NCBI RefSeq assembly: GCF_000763375.1
Contig: NZ_JPSY01000001.1
Span: 1,674,001 to 1,738,000, forward strand
Source: Microbacterium profundi
Lineage (GTDB): Bacteria > Actinomycetota > Actinomycetes > Actinomycetales > Microbacteriaceae
DNA: 64,000 bases
Direction of reading: 5' to 3'
Shown: in pieces, positions 6,988 to 14,249 of the stretch
Position numbering within the stretch: the stretch's first letter is position 1
How the letters are laid out: each line of letters begins with the position of its first letter
The notes under the pieces: generated by a model
Databases searched by the model: none
Told to the model about the DNA's origin: nothing
What the model saw: only the letters and a program-made list of their open reading frames with translations
Program-made: the position numbers and the translations under genes

Positions 6988-8680
6988 GGATCATCCCGAG
7001 GTGCCCCAGACGCGCGCCGAAGCCCGTGCCGCCCGCGAGGCCGCGGAGCGCGAGGCCGAGGAGCGAGAGCCGGCGGAGCGCGAGGCCGCGGAGCATTCGG
7101 GGACGGGTGCGGACACCGAGGATGCCTCCCCACGCGGGTCGTTGAGCGAGCGCAGCGAGACGAAACGCGTTGAGCGAGCGTCAGCGAGTCGAAACGAAGC
7201 GCCGAACCCGCCGGAGGTCCCGCGTGCGCCGGAGGGGGAATGGCTTCGACTCCCTCCGGTCGCTCAGCCCGTTTCGTCTCCGTCGCCTCCGCTCAACGAC
7301 CCGCAGCAACGAACCCCCGATCGCCGCTTCCTCTACACGATCCTCGCGGTGCTCGCCGTGCTCGGGGTCGTGGTCGGGGGACTCAGTGCGGTCAGCCTCC
7401 TCCAGGGCCCGCGGGTCAGCGACGTCCAGGTCGATGAGGCCGAGGCCATCGACGTCTCGGGCAGCCGAGTGATCCTCACTGCCAACCAGTCGCTGCAGCA
7501 GATCGACGAGTCACAGGTCACGGTCGAGCCCGCTGTGCCGTTCACGGTTGACGCCGAGGGCCGTAGCATCGGCATCCGCTTCACCGTCCCTCTCGACGAC
7601 TCGACGGAGTACACCGTGCGCGTCGCCGGTGCCACGGGCGCCGGCGGAGGGCCGGCATCCGATCTGTCGACCTCGTTCACCACGCCCGCTGCCAAGATCT
7701 TCCTGCTCAACCGCTCCGATGACGACGACTCGATCTTCCGCACCGACCTCAGCGGCGAGAATGCGGTGCCCGTCTTCTCGCATCCGCGCATCAACGACTA
7801 TCGCTCGACGTCGACGCGACTCGTCGTCGCCGTCGAAGATGACGACGGGTCTCGGATCCTGGTGATGGACCACGACGGCGACAACGTCCGCGAGCTGCCC
7901 CTGCCCGGTGACGGTTACGTCAGCTCGGTGCAGGTCTCCGAGCGGGGCGGGCTGGTCGGCTACACGTATTCCGACCGAGAACTCAGCGAGGACACCGGGC
8001 GTGCGAGCGTGCTCGTCACCCAATCGATAGACGGTGACGACGAACCGCAGATCATCGAGGTCGGCGACGCCGAGGCCAGCATCGCCGAATGGCAGTTCGT
8101 GCCCGACTCGGCCGCGGTGCTGTTCATCGACTTCGCCGGCACGCTCTCCCTCGATGACCGTTCCGGTGGCGCAGGGGCGCAGAACATGGGCATCGCCGTG
8201 AGCCTGCCCGGCATCTCGCGCGGCACGTACACCGCGATCGTGCGGCGGGCCGACGGCAGCACCGTTGCGCTGAACCTCGCCGACGGCTCGGAGACTGCGA
8301 TCACGGCATCCGATCCCGACTTCGGACCGGCGACGACCATCACGCCGTACCCCGGCGGCACGCTGCGGCACATCGTCGCACGGGATCCGAACGGCCTCCC
8401 CACGGGGCAGGCCATCATCCGGGTCGACGACGATGGTGCGGCGACCTCGCTGTTCGACGTCGCCTCGGGAAACGCGATCCTGCAGGCCTGCCCGTCGCCG
8501 AGCGGACAGTACGTCGCGATCACCGTCGCTCCGACGCTGGTCGAGAATCCCTATGACGACCTGCTCGTGCCGCTGCCGAAGACCCTTCAGACGCACCTGA
8601 TCGACCTGCGCTCCGGTGAGGAGATGGTCGTGCTGACCGGTTTCGACGCATCGTGGTGCCAGATGGCGCCGCGGTTCTGA
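6977..8680 (+). CDS. Membrane-anchored extracellular protein, Ig-like plus TolB-like propeller
   Basis: 567 aa from ATG 6977, overlapping the previous stop by 11 bp. The N-terminal 110 residues are cytoplasmic, charged (AREAAEREAEERE) and repeat-derived. One membrane helix follows (TILAVLAVLGVVVGG). The exterior part is an Ig/SbsA-like domain (about residues 140-235) and then WD40/TolB-like blades, with segments such as KIFLLNRSDDDD and RILVMDHDGD. No enzyme motif is seen. A repeat-B inverted pair is embedded in frame before the membrane helix. Function unknown; a surface sensor or scaffold is possible. Confidence 0.75.
   Translation: MSTEDHPEVPQTRAEARAAREAAEREAEEREPAEREAAEHSGTGADTEDASPRGSLSERSETKRVERASASRNEAPNPPEVPRAPEGEWLRLPPVAQPVSSPSPPLNDPQQRTPDRRFLYTILAVLAVLGVVVGGLSAVSLLQGPRVSDVQVDEAEAIDVSGSRVILTANQSLQQIDESQVTVEPAVPFTVDAEGRSIGIRFTVPLDDSTEYTVRVAGATGAGGGPASDLSTSFTTPAAKIFLLNRSDDDDSIFRTDLSGENAVPVFSHPRINDYRSTSTRLVVAVEDDDGSRILVMDHDGDNVRELPLPGDGYVSSVQVSERGGLVGYTYSDRELSEDTGRASVLVTQSIDGDDEPQIIEVGDAEASIAEWQFVPDSAAVLFIDFAGTLSLDDRSGGAGAQNMGIAVSLPGISRGTYTAIVRRADGSTVALNLADGSETAITASDPDFGPATTITPYPGGTLRHIVARDPNGLPTGQAIIRVDDDGAATSLFDVASGNAILQACPSPSGQYVAITVAPTLVENPYDDLLVPLPKTLQTHLIDLRSGEEMVVLTGFDASWCQMAPRF
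7135..7303. repeat. Inverted repeat-B pair inside a coding sequence
   Basis: The arms at 7135-7167 and 7270-7303 are near-perfect inverted copies (CGGGTCGTTGAGCG / CGCTCAACGACCCG at the outer ends, GACGAAACG / CGTTTCGTC at the inner ends). They are read in frame as an SERSETKRVERA-type segment and a PVSSPSPPLNDP segment. The same family lies at 1775-1820. Confidence 0.75.
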
Positions 8681-8684
8681 GCTC

Positions 8685-9347
8685 ATGACGCTTCGCCGCG
8701 CGACCCGGGACGAACTCGCAGCGCTGCCGATCGAGGTCGCACCGAAGCTGCTCGGCGGCGAACTGCGCACAGTGGTCGGCGGCGCAGAGGTACGGCTGAG
8801 GATCACCGAGGTCGAGGCCTATCACGGACGCGGCACAGGAGAGCGGGCAGACCCCGGATCCCACGCGCGGATGGGCATGACCGCACGCAATGCCACGATG
8901 TGGGGAGAGCCGGGACATCTGTACGTGTACCTCAGCCACGGCATCCACTCATGCGTCAACGTCGTGTGCGGACCGGACGGGATCGCCGGCGGTGTGCTGC
9001 TGCGTGCGGGTTCGGTGGTCGAGGGCACGGATGCTGCGACCGAGCGATCGGGCAGATCAGGGCGCGACCTCGCCCGCGGTCCTGGTCGATTCGGGCAGGT
9101 GTCGGGCCTCCGGCATCCGCTCCACGACGGGATCGATGCGATCACCGGAACCGGGTTGCACGGCGCGAGCGCCCAGCTGTGGCTCGCAGGGGGCGCCTTC
9201 CGAATCGCGACGGGGCCGCGCGTCGGGGTCGCCGGGCTCGCCGGCACGCACGCGTTCCCCTGGAGGTTCTGGATCGAGGGCGACCCATCCGTATCGGTGT
9301 TCCGCTGGGGGCGAGGCGCAGCCGACGCGCAGGCCATGCTAAACTGA
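8685..9347 (+). CDS. DNA-3-methyladenine glycosylase (AAG/MPG family)
   Basis: Base-excision repair glycosylase (220 aa) that removes alkylated purines from DNA. It shows the family motifs RITEVEAYHG (catalytic Glu), GSHARMGMTARNATMWG with the following LYVYLSHGIHSCVNVVC, and an RxGV segment near the C-terminus. The length is typical of bacterial AAG proteins. It follows the propeller protein by 4 bp and its last codons contain the -10 box of the next operon. Confidence 0.92.
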   Translation: MTLRRATRDELAALPIEVAPKLLGGELRTVVGGAEVRLRITEVEAYHGRGTGERADPGSHARMGMTARNATMWGEPGHLYVYLSHGIHSCVNVVCGPDGIAGGVLLRAGSVVEGTDAATERSGRSGRDLARGPGRFGQVSGLRHPLHDGIDAITGTGLHGASAQLWLAGGAFRIATGPRVGVAGLAGTHAFPWRFWIEGDPSVSVFRWGRGAADAQAMLN

Positions 9348-9496
9348 CTCCTTGTCTGCGCACACTCCTGTGCGTAGTTCGTGTGCTGTCTCCCTCCTTC
9401 GGTCGCTGAGCTCGTCGAAGCGTCGAGAGGTGCGGCGCGCAGACAAGGGATCTTGGGTGAGGCCGTCCGGCCTCACGGTAATGAAGGAGTAATCAC
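9341..9496 (+). promoter_or_regulatory. Promoter and structured 5' leader of the rpmB operon
   Basis: TAAACT at 9341-9346 is a likely -10 box overlapping the glycosylase stop. It would give a leader of about 140 nt. The leader holds long-range arms CTTGTCTGCGC (9352-9362) and GCGCAGACAAG (9437-9447), a small CGCACA/TGTGCG hairpin inside them, and a strong hairpin GTGAGGCCG-TC-CGGCCTCAC (9459-9478) shortly before the GAAGGAG site. No palindrome of the Zur type is visible. Ribosomal-protein autoregulation is a possible role (inference). Confidence 0.55.
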
Positions 9497-9733
9497 ATGG
9501 CAGCAGTGTGCCAGGTGACAGGAGCTGTTCCCGGCTTCGGTCACACCATCTCGCACTCGCACCGCCGGACGAAGCGCCGCTTCGACCCGAACGTGCAGAA
9601 GAAGACCTATTTCGTGCCGTCGCTCGGCCGTAAGATCACGCTGAACGTGTCCGCCAAGGGCATCAAGGTGATCGACGTCCGCGGCATCGAGAACGTCGTC
9701 AAGGACCTCAAGGCGAAGGGTGTGAAGCTCTAA
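9497..9733 (+). CDS. rpmB: Large ribosomal subunit protein L28, cysteine-poor form
   Basis: L28 (78 aa) of the 50S subunit. The N-terminus reads MAAVCQVTG, so the second Cys of the zinc-ribbon CxxC found in zinc-binding L28 is replaced, and no further Cys pair follows. This is the 'C-minus' type known in actinobacteria, like mycobacterial RpmB2. GAAGGAG precedes the ATG. The stop overlaps the rpmG start (TAATG). Confidence 0.93.
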   Translation: MAAVCQVTGAVPGFGHTISHSHRRTKRRFDPNVQKKTYFVPSLGRKITLNVSAKGIKVIDVRGIENVVKDLKAKGVKL

Positions 9734-9903
9734 TGGCTAAGAAGTCTCAGGACATCCGTCCGATCATCAAGCTGCGTTCGACGGCAGGCACCGGGTTCAC
9801 GTACGTGACCAAGAAGAACCGTCGCAACACCCCCGACCGTCTCGTGCTGAAGAAGTACGACCCGGTCGTCCGCAAGCACGTCGAATTCCGAGAGGAGCGC
9901 TAA
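9733..9903 (+). CDS. rpmG: Large ribosomal subunit protein L33, cysteine-free form
   Basis: L33 (56 aa; ATG 9733-9735 overlapping the rpmB stop). It begins [19 protein letters not shown] and has the conserved [17 protein letters not shown] core. None of the four zinc-ligand cysteines of C-plus L33 is present. It is the middle gene of the rpmB-rpmG-rpsN operon. Confidence 0.93.
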   Translation: MAKKSQDIRPIIKLRSTAGTGFTYVTKKNRRNTPDRLVLKKYDPVVRKHVEFREER

Positions 9904-9905
9904 AC

Positions 9906-10211
9906 ATGGCTAAGAAGAGCAAGATCGCTCGTAACGAGCAGCGCAAGGTCATCGTCGAGCGCTACGCCGCCCGTCGTGCCGAGCTGAAGAAGACCCTGGT
10001 CGACCCGGCCGCAACCGACGAGGCCCGCGAGGCTGCTCGCGTCGGCCTGCAGAAGCTGCCGCGCAACGCATCGCCGGTGCGCGTCCGTTCGCGCGACGCC
10101 ATCGACGGCCGCCCCCGTGGCATGCTGACGAAGTTCGGCATCTCGCGTGTGCGCTTCCGCGACATGGCACACCGTGGCGAGCTGCCCGGCATCACCAAGT
10201 CGAGCTGGTAA
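9906..10211 (+). CDS. rpsN: Small ribosomal subunit protein S14, long cysteine-free form
   Basis: S14 (101 aa) of the 30S subunit. The long form without CxxC motifs, unlike the 61-aa zinc-binding type usually found in the spc operon. Conserved C-terminal [17 protein letters not shown]. It starts 2 nt after rpmG and is followed by a strong terminator. In other actinobacteria this C-minus set is zinc-starvation-inducible through Zur; no Zur box is seen here. Confidence 0.93.
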   Translation: MAKKSKIARNEQRKVIVERYAARRAELKKTLVDPAATDEAREAARVGLQKLPRNASPVRVRSRDAIDGRPRGMLTKFGISRVRFRDMAHRGELPGITKSSW

Positions 10212-10222
10212 GCAACGCTTTC

Positions 10223-10254
10223 AAGGGGCGAGGATCTTCGGATCCTCGCCCCTT
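10223..10254 (+). terminator. Strong intrinsic terminator of the rpmB-rpmG-rpsN operon
   Basis: A 14-bp perfect stem AAGGGGCGAGGATC / GATCCTCGCCCCTT closed by a TTCG tetraloop, 11 nt after the rpsN stop. The U-tract is weak (CTTCTG), as is common in high-GC actinobacteria. Confidence 0.9.
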
Positions 10255-10316
10255 CTGCGTGCCCGGGGTCTCCCTCCTTCGTGAGGTGTGGGCGCGGCAT
10301 CCGCTCGTCTTGGGGA

Positions 10317-10503
10317 GGTGGCGGTGTGGTTGCGGCATCCGCTCGTCCTGGGGAGGTGGCGCTTCGTGTCGCTTCACGCGCGGGGAGGCGGCCTCAAGCG
10401 CCACCTCGCGGGTGGCGGTGTGGTTGCGGCATCCGCTCTGCTGGGGAGGTGGCGCTTCGTGTCGCTTCAGGCGCGGGGAGGCGGCCCCAAGCACCACCTC
10501 CCG
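10317..10503. repeat. Two tandem copies of a 94-bp hairpin-containing repeat
   Basis: Copy 1 spans 10317-10410 and copy 2 spans 10411-10503. They are nearly identical, with a one-base length difference and a few substitutions. A partial copy (GGCATCCGCTCGT...GGGGAGGTGGCGG) precedes them at 10294-10323. Each copy holds inverted arms GAGGTGGCGCTT (10353-10364; 10446-10457) and AAGCGCCACCTC (10396-10407), the last at 10489-10500 being AAGCACCACCTC. No convincing ORF lies in this gene-free stretch between rpsN and hup. Confidence 0.85.
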
Positions 10504-10692
10504 GGCGAATCACCCTAAAATCTGTGACTGGAGTGACGAAAGTGACGCGACACGCCTATGAAAACCCCAAAACCCGCGAAATGACGCGGAAATGTGGGCA
10601 GTGGTTGATACATTCGAGGCGGTCACTCGACCAGCGGGCGGCATCCGCTTCCCGAACCACAACGATGCGACACTTCGTCGCTGGAGGATGAC
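10504..10692 (+). promoter_or_regulatory. Upstream region of the HU gene
   Basis: AT-richer than its surroundings. TAAAAT at 10516-10521 is a possible -10 element, and TTGATACATT at 10604-10613 holds another candidate. GGAGG at 10682-10686 is the ribosome-binding site, 6 nt before the ATG. No operator-like palindrome was seen. Confidence 0.4.
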
Positions 10693-10980
10693 ATGGCTGA
10701 CAAGTCCATCACCAAGACCGAGCTCGTCGCGAGCATCGCAAGCGCCACCGGCCAGAGCCAGGCCACCGTCTCGGGTGTCCTCGACGCACTCTTCGGCACC
10801 GTCTCCGACGCTGTCGCCAAGGGCAGCAAGGTCTCGATCCCGGGCTGGATCTCGTTCGAGCAGGTCGACACCGCAGCTCGCACGGGCCGCAACCCCCAGA
10901 CCGGCGCCGAGATCAAGATCCCGGCCGGCAAGCGCGTCAAGGTGACCGCCGGTTCCAAGCTCAAGGCAGCCGTCAAGTAA
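10693..10980 (+). CDS. HU-family nucleoid DNA-binding protein
   Basis: Histone-like protein HU (95 aa) that bends and compacts DNA as a dimer. The N-terminal dimerisation helices (KTELVASIASATG) are followed by the DNA-binding beta-arm with GRNPQTGAEIKIPAGK. It lacks the long Lys/Ala-rich C-terminal tail of mycobacterial HupB and so is the short form. It is monocistronic: preceded by a repeat-filled spacer and followed by a terminator. Confidence 0.95.
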   Translation: MADKSITKTELVASIASATGQSQATVSGVLDALFGTVSDAVAKGSKVSIPGWISFEQVDTAARTGRNPQTGAEIKIPAGKRVKVTAGSKLKAAVK

Positions 10981-10992
10981 GACAGCTCCTTT

Positions 10993-11027
10993 CGAAGGCC
11001 GCCCCTGCTCGATGGGGGCGGCCTTCG
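10993..11027 (+). terminator. Intrinsic terminator after the HU gene
   Basis: A 13-bp stem CGAAGGCCGCCCC (10993-11005) / GGGGCGGCCTTCG (11015-11027) with a 9-nt loop, starting 13 nt after the stop codon. No T-run follows. Confidence 0.85.
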
Positions 11028-11078
11028 TGCTGTCCGCGGCCGTCCGCGCCGCACGCCGTACGCGCTTAGGCTGGAAGG

Positions 11079-13085
11079 GTGACTTCTCCCGGCCTGCGCA
11101 CCACACGCGCGTCGGCGTATCGTGCGGCCGGTCTCGTGATCCTCGCCGTCGCAGCCGTCGTCGCTCTCCTGGTCGCGCTGCAGCTCGGCGGGGGAGCAGC
11201 GCCGCTGCTGCTCAGCGATCCAGGACCCTTCGTGCGCTGGGGGCTCCCGGTCGCGCGAATGGTGAACAACATCAGCGCAGCCGTCATGATCGGCTCGATG
11301 GTGCTCGCCCTGTTCGCCCTGCGTGCGGGCGAGAAGCCCTTCGAGACGGCGCTGGATGCGGCATCCATCGGCGCAGCCGTCTTCACGATCTCGTCCGCGG
11401 TGACCGCGTTCCTCACGTTCCTCGGCGCCTTCAACGTGCAGCTCAGCCTCGAACAGCAGTTCGGTGAGCAGCTCGGACGCTTCCTGCTCACGCTTCCGCT
11501 CGGCCAGGCCTGGCTGATCACGACCATCATGGGCGCACTCGTCACGGTCCTCGCGTTCGCGTGGCGTGGCTGGACATCCACCCTGATCGCGGCGGTCATC
11601 GCTGCGGCGGCCCTCCTCCCGATGGCGAATCAGGGCCATTCCGGCGCGCTCGCCGGTCACGCCATCGCCGTCAACTCGATCCTGTTGCACACGGTCGGCG
11701 CAGCCGTCTGGCTGGGCGGGCTGCTTCTGCTGATCGTGCTGCGTCGCGCAGGGGGCATCGATCACACCGACCTGGTGCGCCGCTATTCGTCGCTGGCGAT
11801 CGCAGCGTTCTTCGTGGTCGCCGTGTCGGGAATCGCGCGCTCGACCGTCAGCCTCGGCGGCTGGGAAGGGCTCTGGACGCCGTACGGCCTCATCATCGTC
11901 GCCAAGGCGGTGCTGCTCGGCGGCATGGGCCTGCTGGGCGCCTGGTATCGCGCTCGGCTGATCCCTCGCCTCAGCGGCGAGAGCGCTTCGCGCTGGTTCT
12001 GGATGCTGGTGCTCTGCGAAGTCGCCCTGATGGGGCTCGCTTCGGGAGCGGCGGCGGCGCTCGCGCGCACGCCCCCGCCGACCGGCGAAACCGCCGCGAT
12101 CCTGAAGACGCCCGCCGAACTGCTCACCGGCTCCCCGCTACCGCCCGAGTTCACGATCGACATGTGGTTCACCGGCTGGGACGTCGACATCCTCTGGGTC
12201 GTGGGCGCAGCCCTCGGACTGTTCTTCTATCTCGCCGGCGTCTGGCGCATGCACCGCCGTGGCGACAAGTGGCCGATCCACCGCACGATCTTCTGGGTGC
12301 TCGGGCTGATCATGCTCGTGTGGGTCACGTCGGGTCCGATCAACCTGTACCAGGACTACCTCTTCAGCGTGCACATGCTCGGGCACATGATGCTCACGAT
12401 GGCCATCCCGCTGCTTCTGGTCTCCGGGGCGCCGATCACCCTCGCGCTGCGCGCGATCCACAAGCGCGACGACGGCACCCGCGGCGGCCGCGAATGGATC
12501 ATGTGGGCCGTGCACTCGCGGTTCTCGAGGGTCATCACCCACCCCTTCGTCGCGGCCGGCCTGTTCATCGGCTCCCTGTGGGCGTTCTACTTCACCGACC
12601 TCGTCCGGTGGTCGATGTACGAGCACCTCGGCCACGAGTGGATGGTCATCCACTTCCTCATCACGGGCTATCTGTTCGTGATGAGCCTGGTGGGCATCGA
12701 CCCCGTGCCGTATCGGCTGCCGTATCCCGGACGGCTGATCACCCTGATCGCGGTCATGGCGATGCACGCGTTCTTCGGCATCGCGATCATGATGCAGGAG
12801 GGGCTCATGGTCGCCGAGTGGTTCGGGTCGATGGCGCGCACGTGGGGTCCGACGCCTATGGAGGACCAGTACATCGGCGGCGGCATCGCCTGGTCGATCG
12901 GTGAGATCCCCACTCTGATCGTCGCGATCACCGTGGCGATCCAGTGGAGTCGCGACGACACCAAGGTGCAGCGCCGCAACGACCGTCACGCCGACCGCAC
13001 CGGTGACGCGGAGCTTGCGGAGTACAACGCCCGACTCGCGGCCATGGCCGATCGCGATGCGCGTCAGGCGGCCCGCGAGAGCTGA
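11079..13085 (+). CDS. CopD/CtaG fusion membrane protein (copper handling, cytochrome oxidase assembly)
   Basis: Large integral membrane protein (668 aa, GTG start). Residues about 1-340 resemble the CopD copper-resistance domain with several membrane helices. Residues about 350-640 match the caa3-type CtaG domain, with HMLGHMMLTM, DPVPYRLPYPGRL and HAFFGIAIM motifs carrying the conserved His/Met residues. Known members deliver copper to cytochrome c oxidase. A -10 box TAGGCT (11067-11072) ends 7 nt before the GTG, implying a leaderless mRNA. The last 40 residues are charged and cytoplasmic. Confidence 0.88.
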   Translation: MTSPGLRTTRASAYRAAGLVILAVAAVVALLVALQLGGGAAPLLLSDPGPFVRWGLPVARMVNNISAAVMIGSMVLALFALRAGEKPFETALDAASIGAAVFTISSAVTAFLTFLGAFNVQLSLEQQFGEQLGRFLLTLPLGQAWLITTIMGALVTVLAFAWRGWTSTLIAAVIAAAALLPMANQGHSGALAGHAIAVNSILLHTVGAAVWLGGLLLLIVLRRAGGIDHTDLVRRYSSLAIAAFFVVAVSGIARSTVSLGGWEGLWTPYGLIIVAKAVLLGGMGLLGAWYRARLIPRLSGESASRWFWMLVLCEVALMGLASGAAAALARTPPPTGETAAILKTPAELLTGSPLPPEFTIDMWFTGWDVDILWVVGAALGLFFYLAGVWRMHRRGDKWPIHRTIFWVLGLIMLVWVTSGPINLYQDYLFSVHMLGHMMLTMAIPLLLVSGAPITLALRAIHKRDDGTRGGREWIMWAVHSRFSRVITHPFVAAGLFIGSLWAFYFTDLVRWSMYEHLGHEWMVIHFLITGYLFVMSLVGIDPVPYRLPYPGRLITLIAVMAMHAFFGIAIMMQEGLMVAEWFGSMARTWGPTPMEDQYIGGGIAWSIGEIPTLIVAITVAIQWSRDDTKVQRRNDRHADRTGDAELAEYNARLAAMADRDARQAARES

Positions 13086-13089
13086 CCGC

Positions 13090-14148
13090 TCACTCTCCGG
13101 CGGATCCCACCCTGATGGATGCCGATCCGTCGGCGAGGATGTCGATCGTCCCGTTCACGCGGAACGGCACGTCCTCGGACACATGCTCGATCGAGCCGTC
13201 GAAGAGGGAACGGATGTTGACCTCGATGTGCGCGACGGCCTCGGCCGTGGGGATCGCCCATCCTGCGCCGCTCGGCTCGACCGTGACCGTCGGCTGCTGG
13301 CTGATGGTCCAGGTCGGGAGGTCCTCGATGCGGTTCTGCACCTTGAGCCCGAACGGGCATGCTGTCGGCTGCAGCACCTGCTGAGTGGCGCACTCGGTGA
13401 GGAACTCCTCGACTCGGGTCTGGACGACCGAGCGGAACTCCTCGGTCGGCTGCGTCTGGATCTCGACCGGGGTCTGCGTGAGCGGGGAGTCGGCCAGGAT
13501 GCTGAGCCCCGGAGAACTGGAGATCGCAGTGTCGACCGTGATCGAGTACACGCCCGGAGTGAACACCAGCATCGGCAGAGGGTCCAGCGGCGCGGCCTCC
13601 ATCCCGGCGGACGAGACCTGACGGCGGTCGATCTCGAATCCGTTGACCGCGAACCGGTCGGAGCCGAGCACGGTGAGCGAGACCGCCGAAAGAGGCGTGC
13701 GGGCGAATCGCCAGTTCGGGGTCACACCGGCCCAGCCGTCCTGCTCCACCTCGAACGTGCTCTTGCCGGGGTGGGAACCTGCCACGTACGAGACGGTCAC
13801 AGAGGTGACGTCGTCGTCGGTGACCTCGTCCACGACGTCGACGTCGGTGAGGGGAGCGAGAGCGGCTTGGCGCAGGAGCGCCTCGGATGCTGTCTCCTCG
13901 ATACCGGCATCGTCGAGGGTCGCGCGATCGATGGCGACGCCCGGTACCTGCAGTGCATCGGCGGCGCGGCCCGACGCCAACAGGTCGAGGTAGCGCGTGA
14001 CGAAGGCGCCAGGACCGTAGTACTCCTTGTACAGTGCCGCTCCGCCGGCAGCGATCGCGCCGACGAGGAGCACGCCGACGACGGCCAGCGCCGTGAGGTC
14101 GACCCAGAGTCGGCGGCGCCGAGGCGTCGTCGGCTGGGGCTGATCCAT
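13090..14148 (-). CDS. Membrane-anchored hypothetical protein
   Basis: 352 aa. It has a short basic N-terminus (TPRRRRLWVDL), one membrane helix around residues 18-40, and a long exterior part with no enzyme motif. The C-terminal 80 residues (GWAIPTAEAVAHIEVNIR, VPFRVNGTIDI) resemble beta-rich adhesin or Ig-like repeats. It has two Cys about 10 residues apart (ECATQQVLQPTAC) that may form a disulfide. Convergent with ctaG, with 4 bp between the stops. Recognised only as an actinobacterial protein of unknown function. Confidence 0.75.
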   Translation of the reverse strand: MDQPQPTTPRRRRLWVDLTALAVVGVLLVGAIAAGGAALYKEYYGPGAFVTRYLDLLASGRAADALQVPGVAIDRATLDDAGIEETASEALLRQAALAPLTDVDVVDEVTDDDVTSVTVSYVAGSHPGKSTFEVEQDGWAGVTPNWRFARTPLSAVSLTVLGSDRFAVNGFEIDRRQVSSAGMEAAPLDPLPMLVFTPGVYSITVDTAISSSPGLSILADSPLTQTPVEIQTQPTEEFRSVVQTRVEEFLTECATQQVLQPTACPFGLKVQNRIEDLPTWTISQQPTVTVEPSGAGWAIPTAEAVAHIEVNIRSLFDGSIEHVSEDVPFRVNGTIDILADGSASIRVGSAGE

Positions 14149-14194
14149 GGCGCCAGTCTAGGAGGGCGGCCTGAGACAGCGCCGAGCGCCGCGA

Positions 14195-14213
14195 CCCTTC
14201 GACAGGCTCAGGG
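14195..14213. repeat. Dispersed repeat family A, single copy
   Basis: CCCTTCGACAGGCTCAGGG lies between the divergent 13090 and 14250 genes, about 27 bp upstream of the helicase promoter. Other copies occur at 15619, 16339-16515 (array), 27264 (inverted), 31508 and 63799. Confidence 0.85.
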
Positions 14214-14249
14214 AGCGTGACATTTCGACGGTCACGTACCATGAGAGTC

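Noticed and set aside
9400..9496. A Zur box ahead of rpmB
   Set aside because: The palindromes present are GC-rich stem-loops (GTGAGGCCG/CGGCCTCAC), not the TGAAAAT..ATTTTCA type.
10317..10503. Non-coding RNA gene in the rpsN-hup gap
   Set aside because: The tandem copies and lack of a promoter or terminator on a defined transcript favour a repeat rather than an RNA gene.
13003..14220. 405-aa plus-strand frame opposite the membrane-anchored hypothetical gene
   Set aside because: Arg/Asp/His-rich shadow; the minus-strand product has a clear membrane helix and start.
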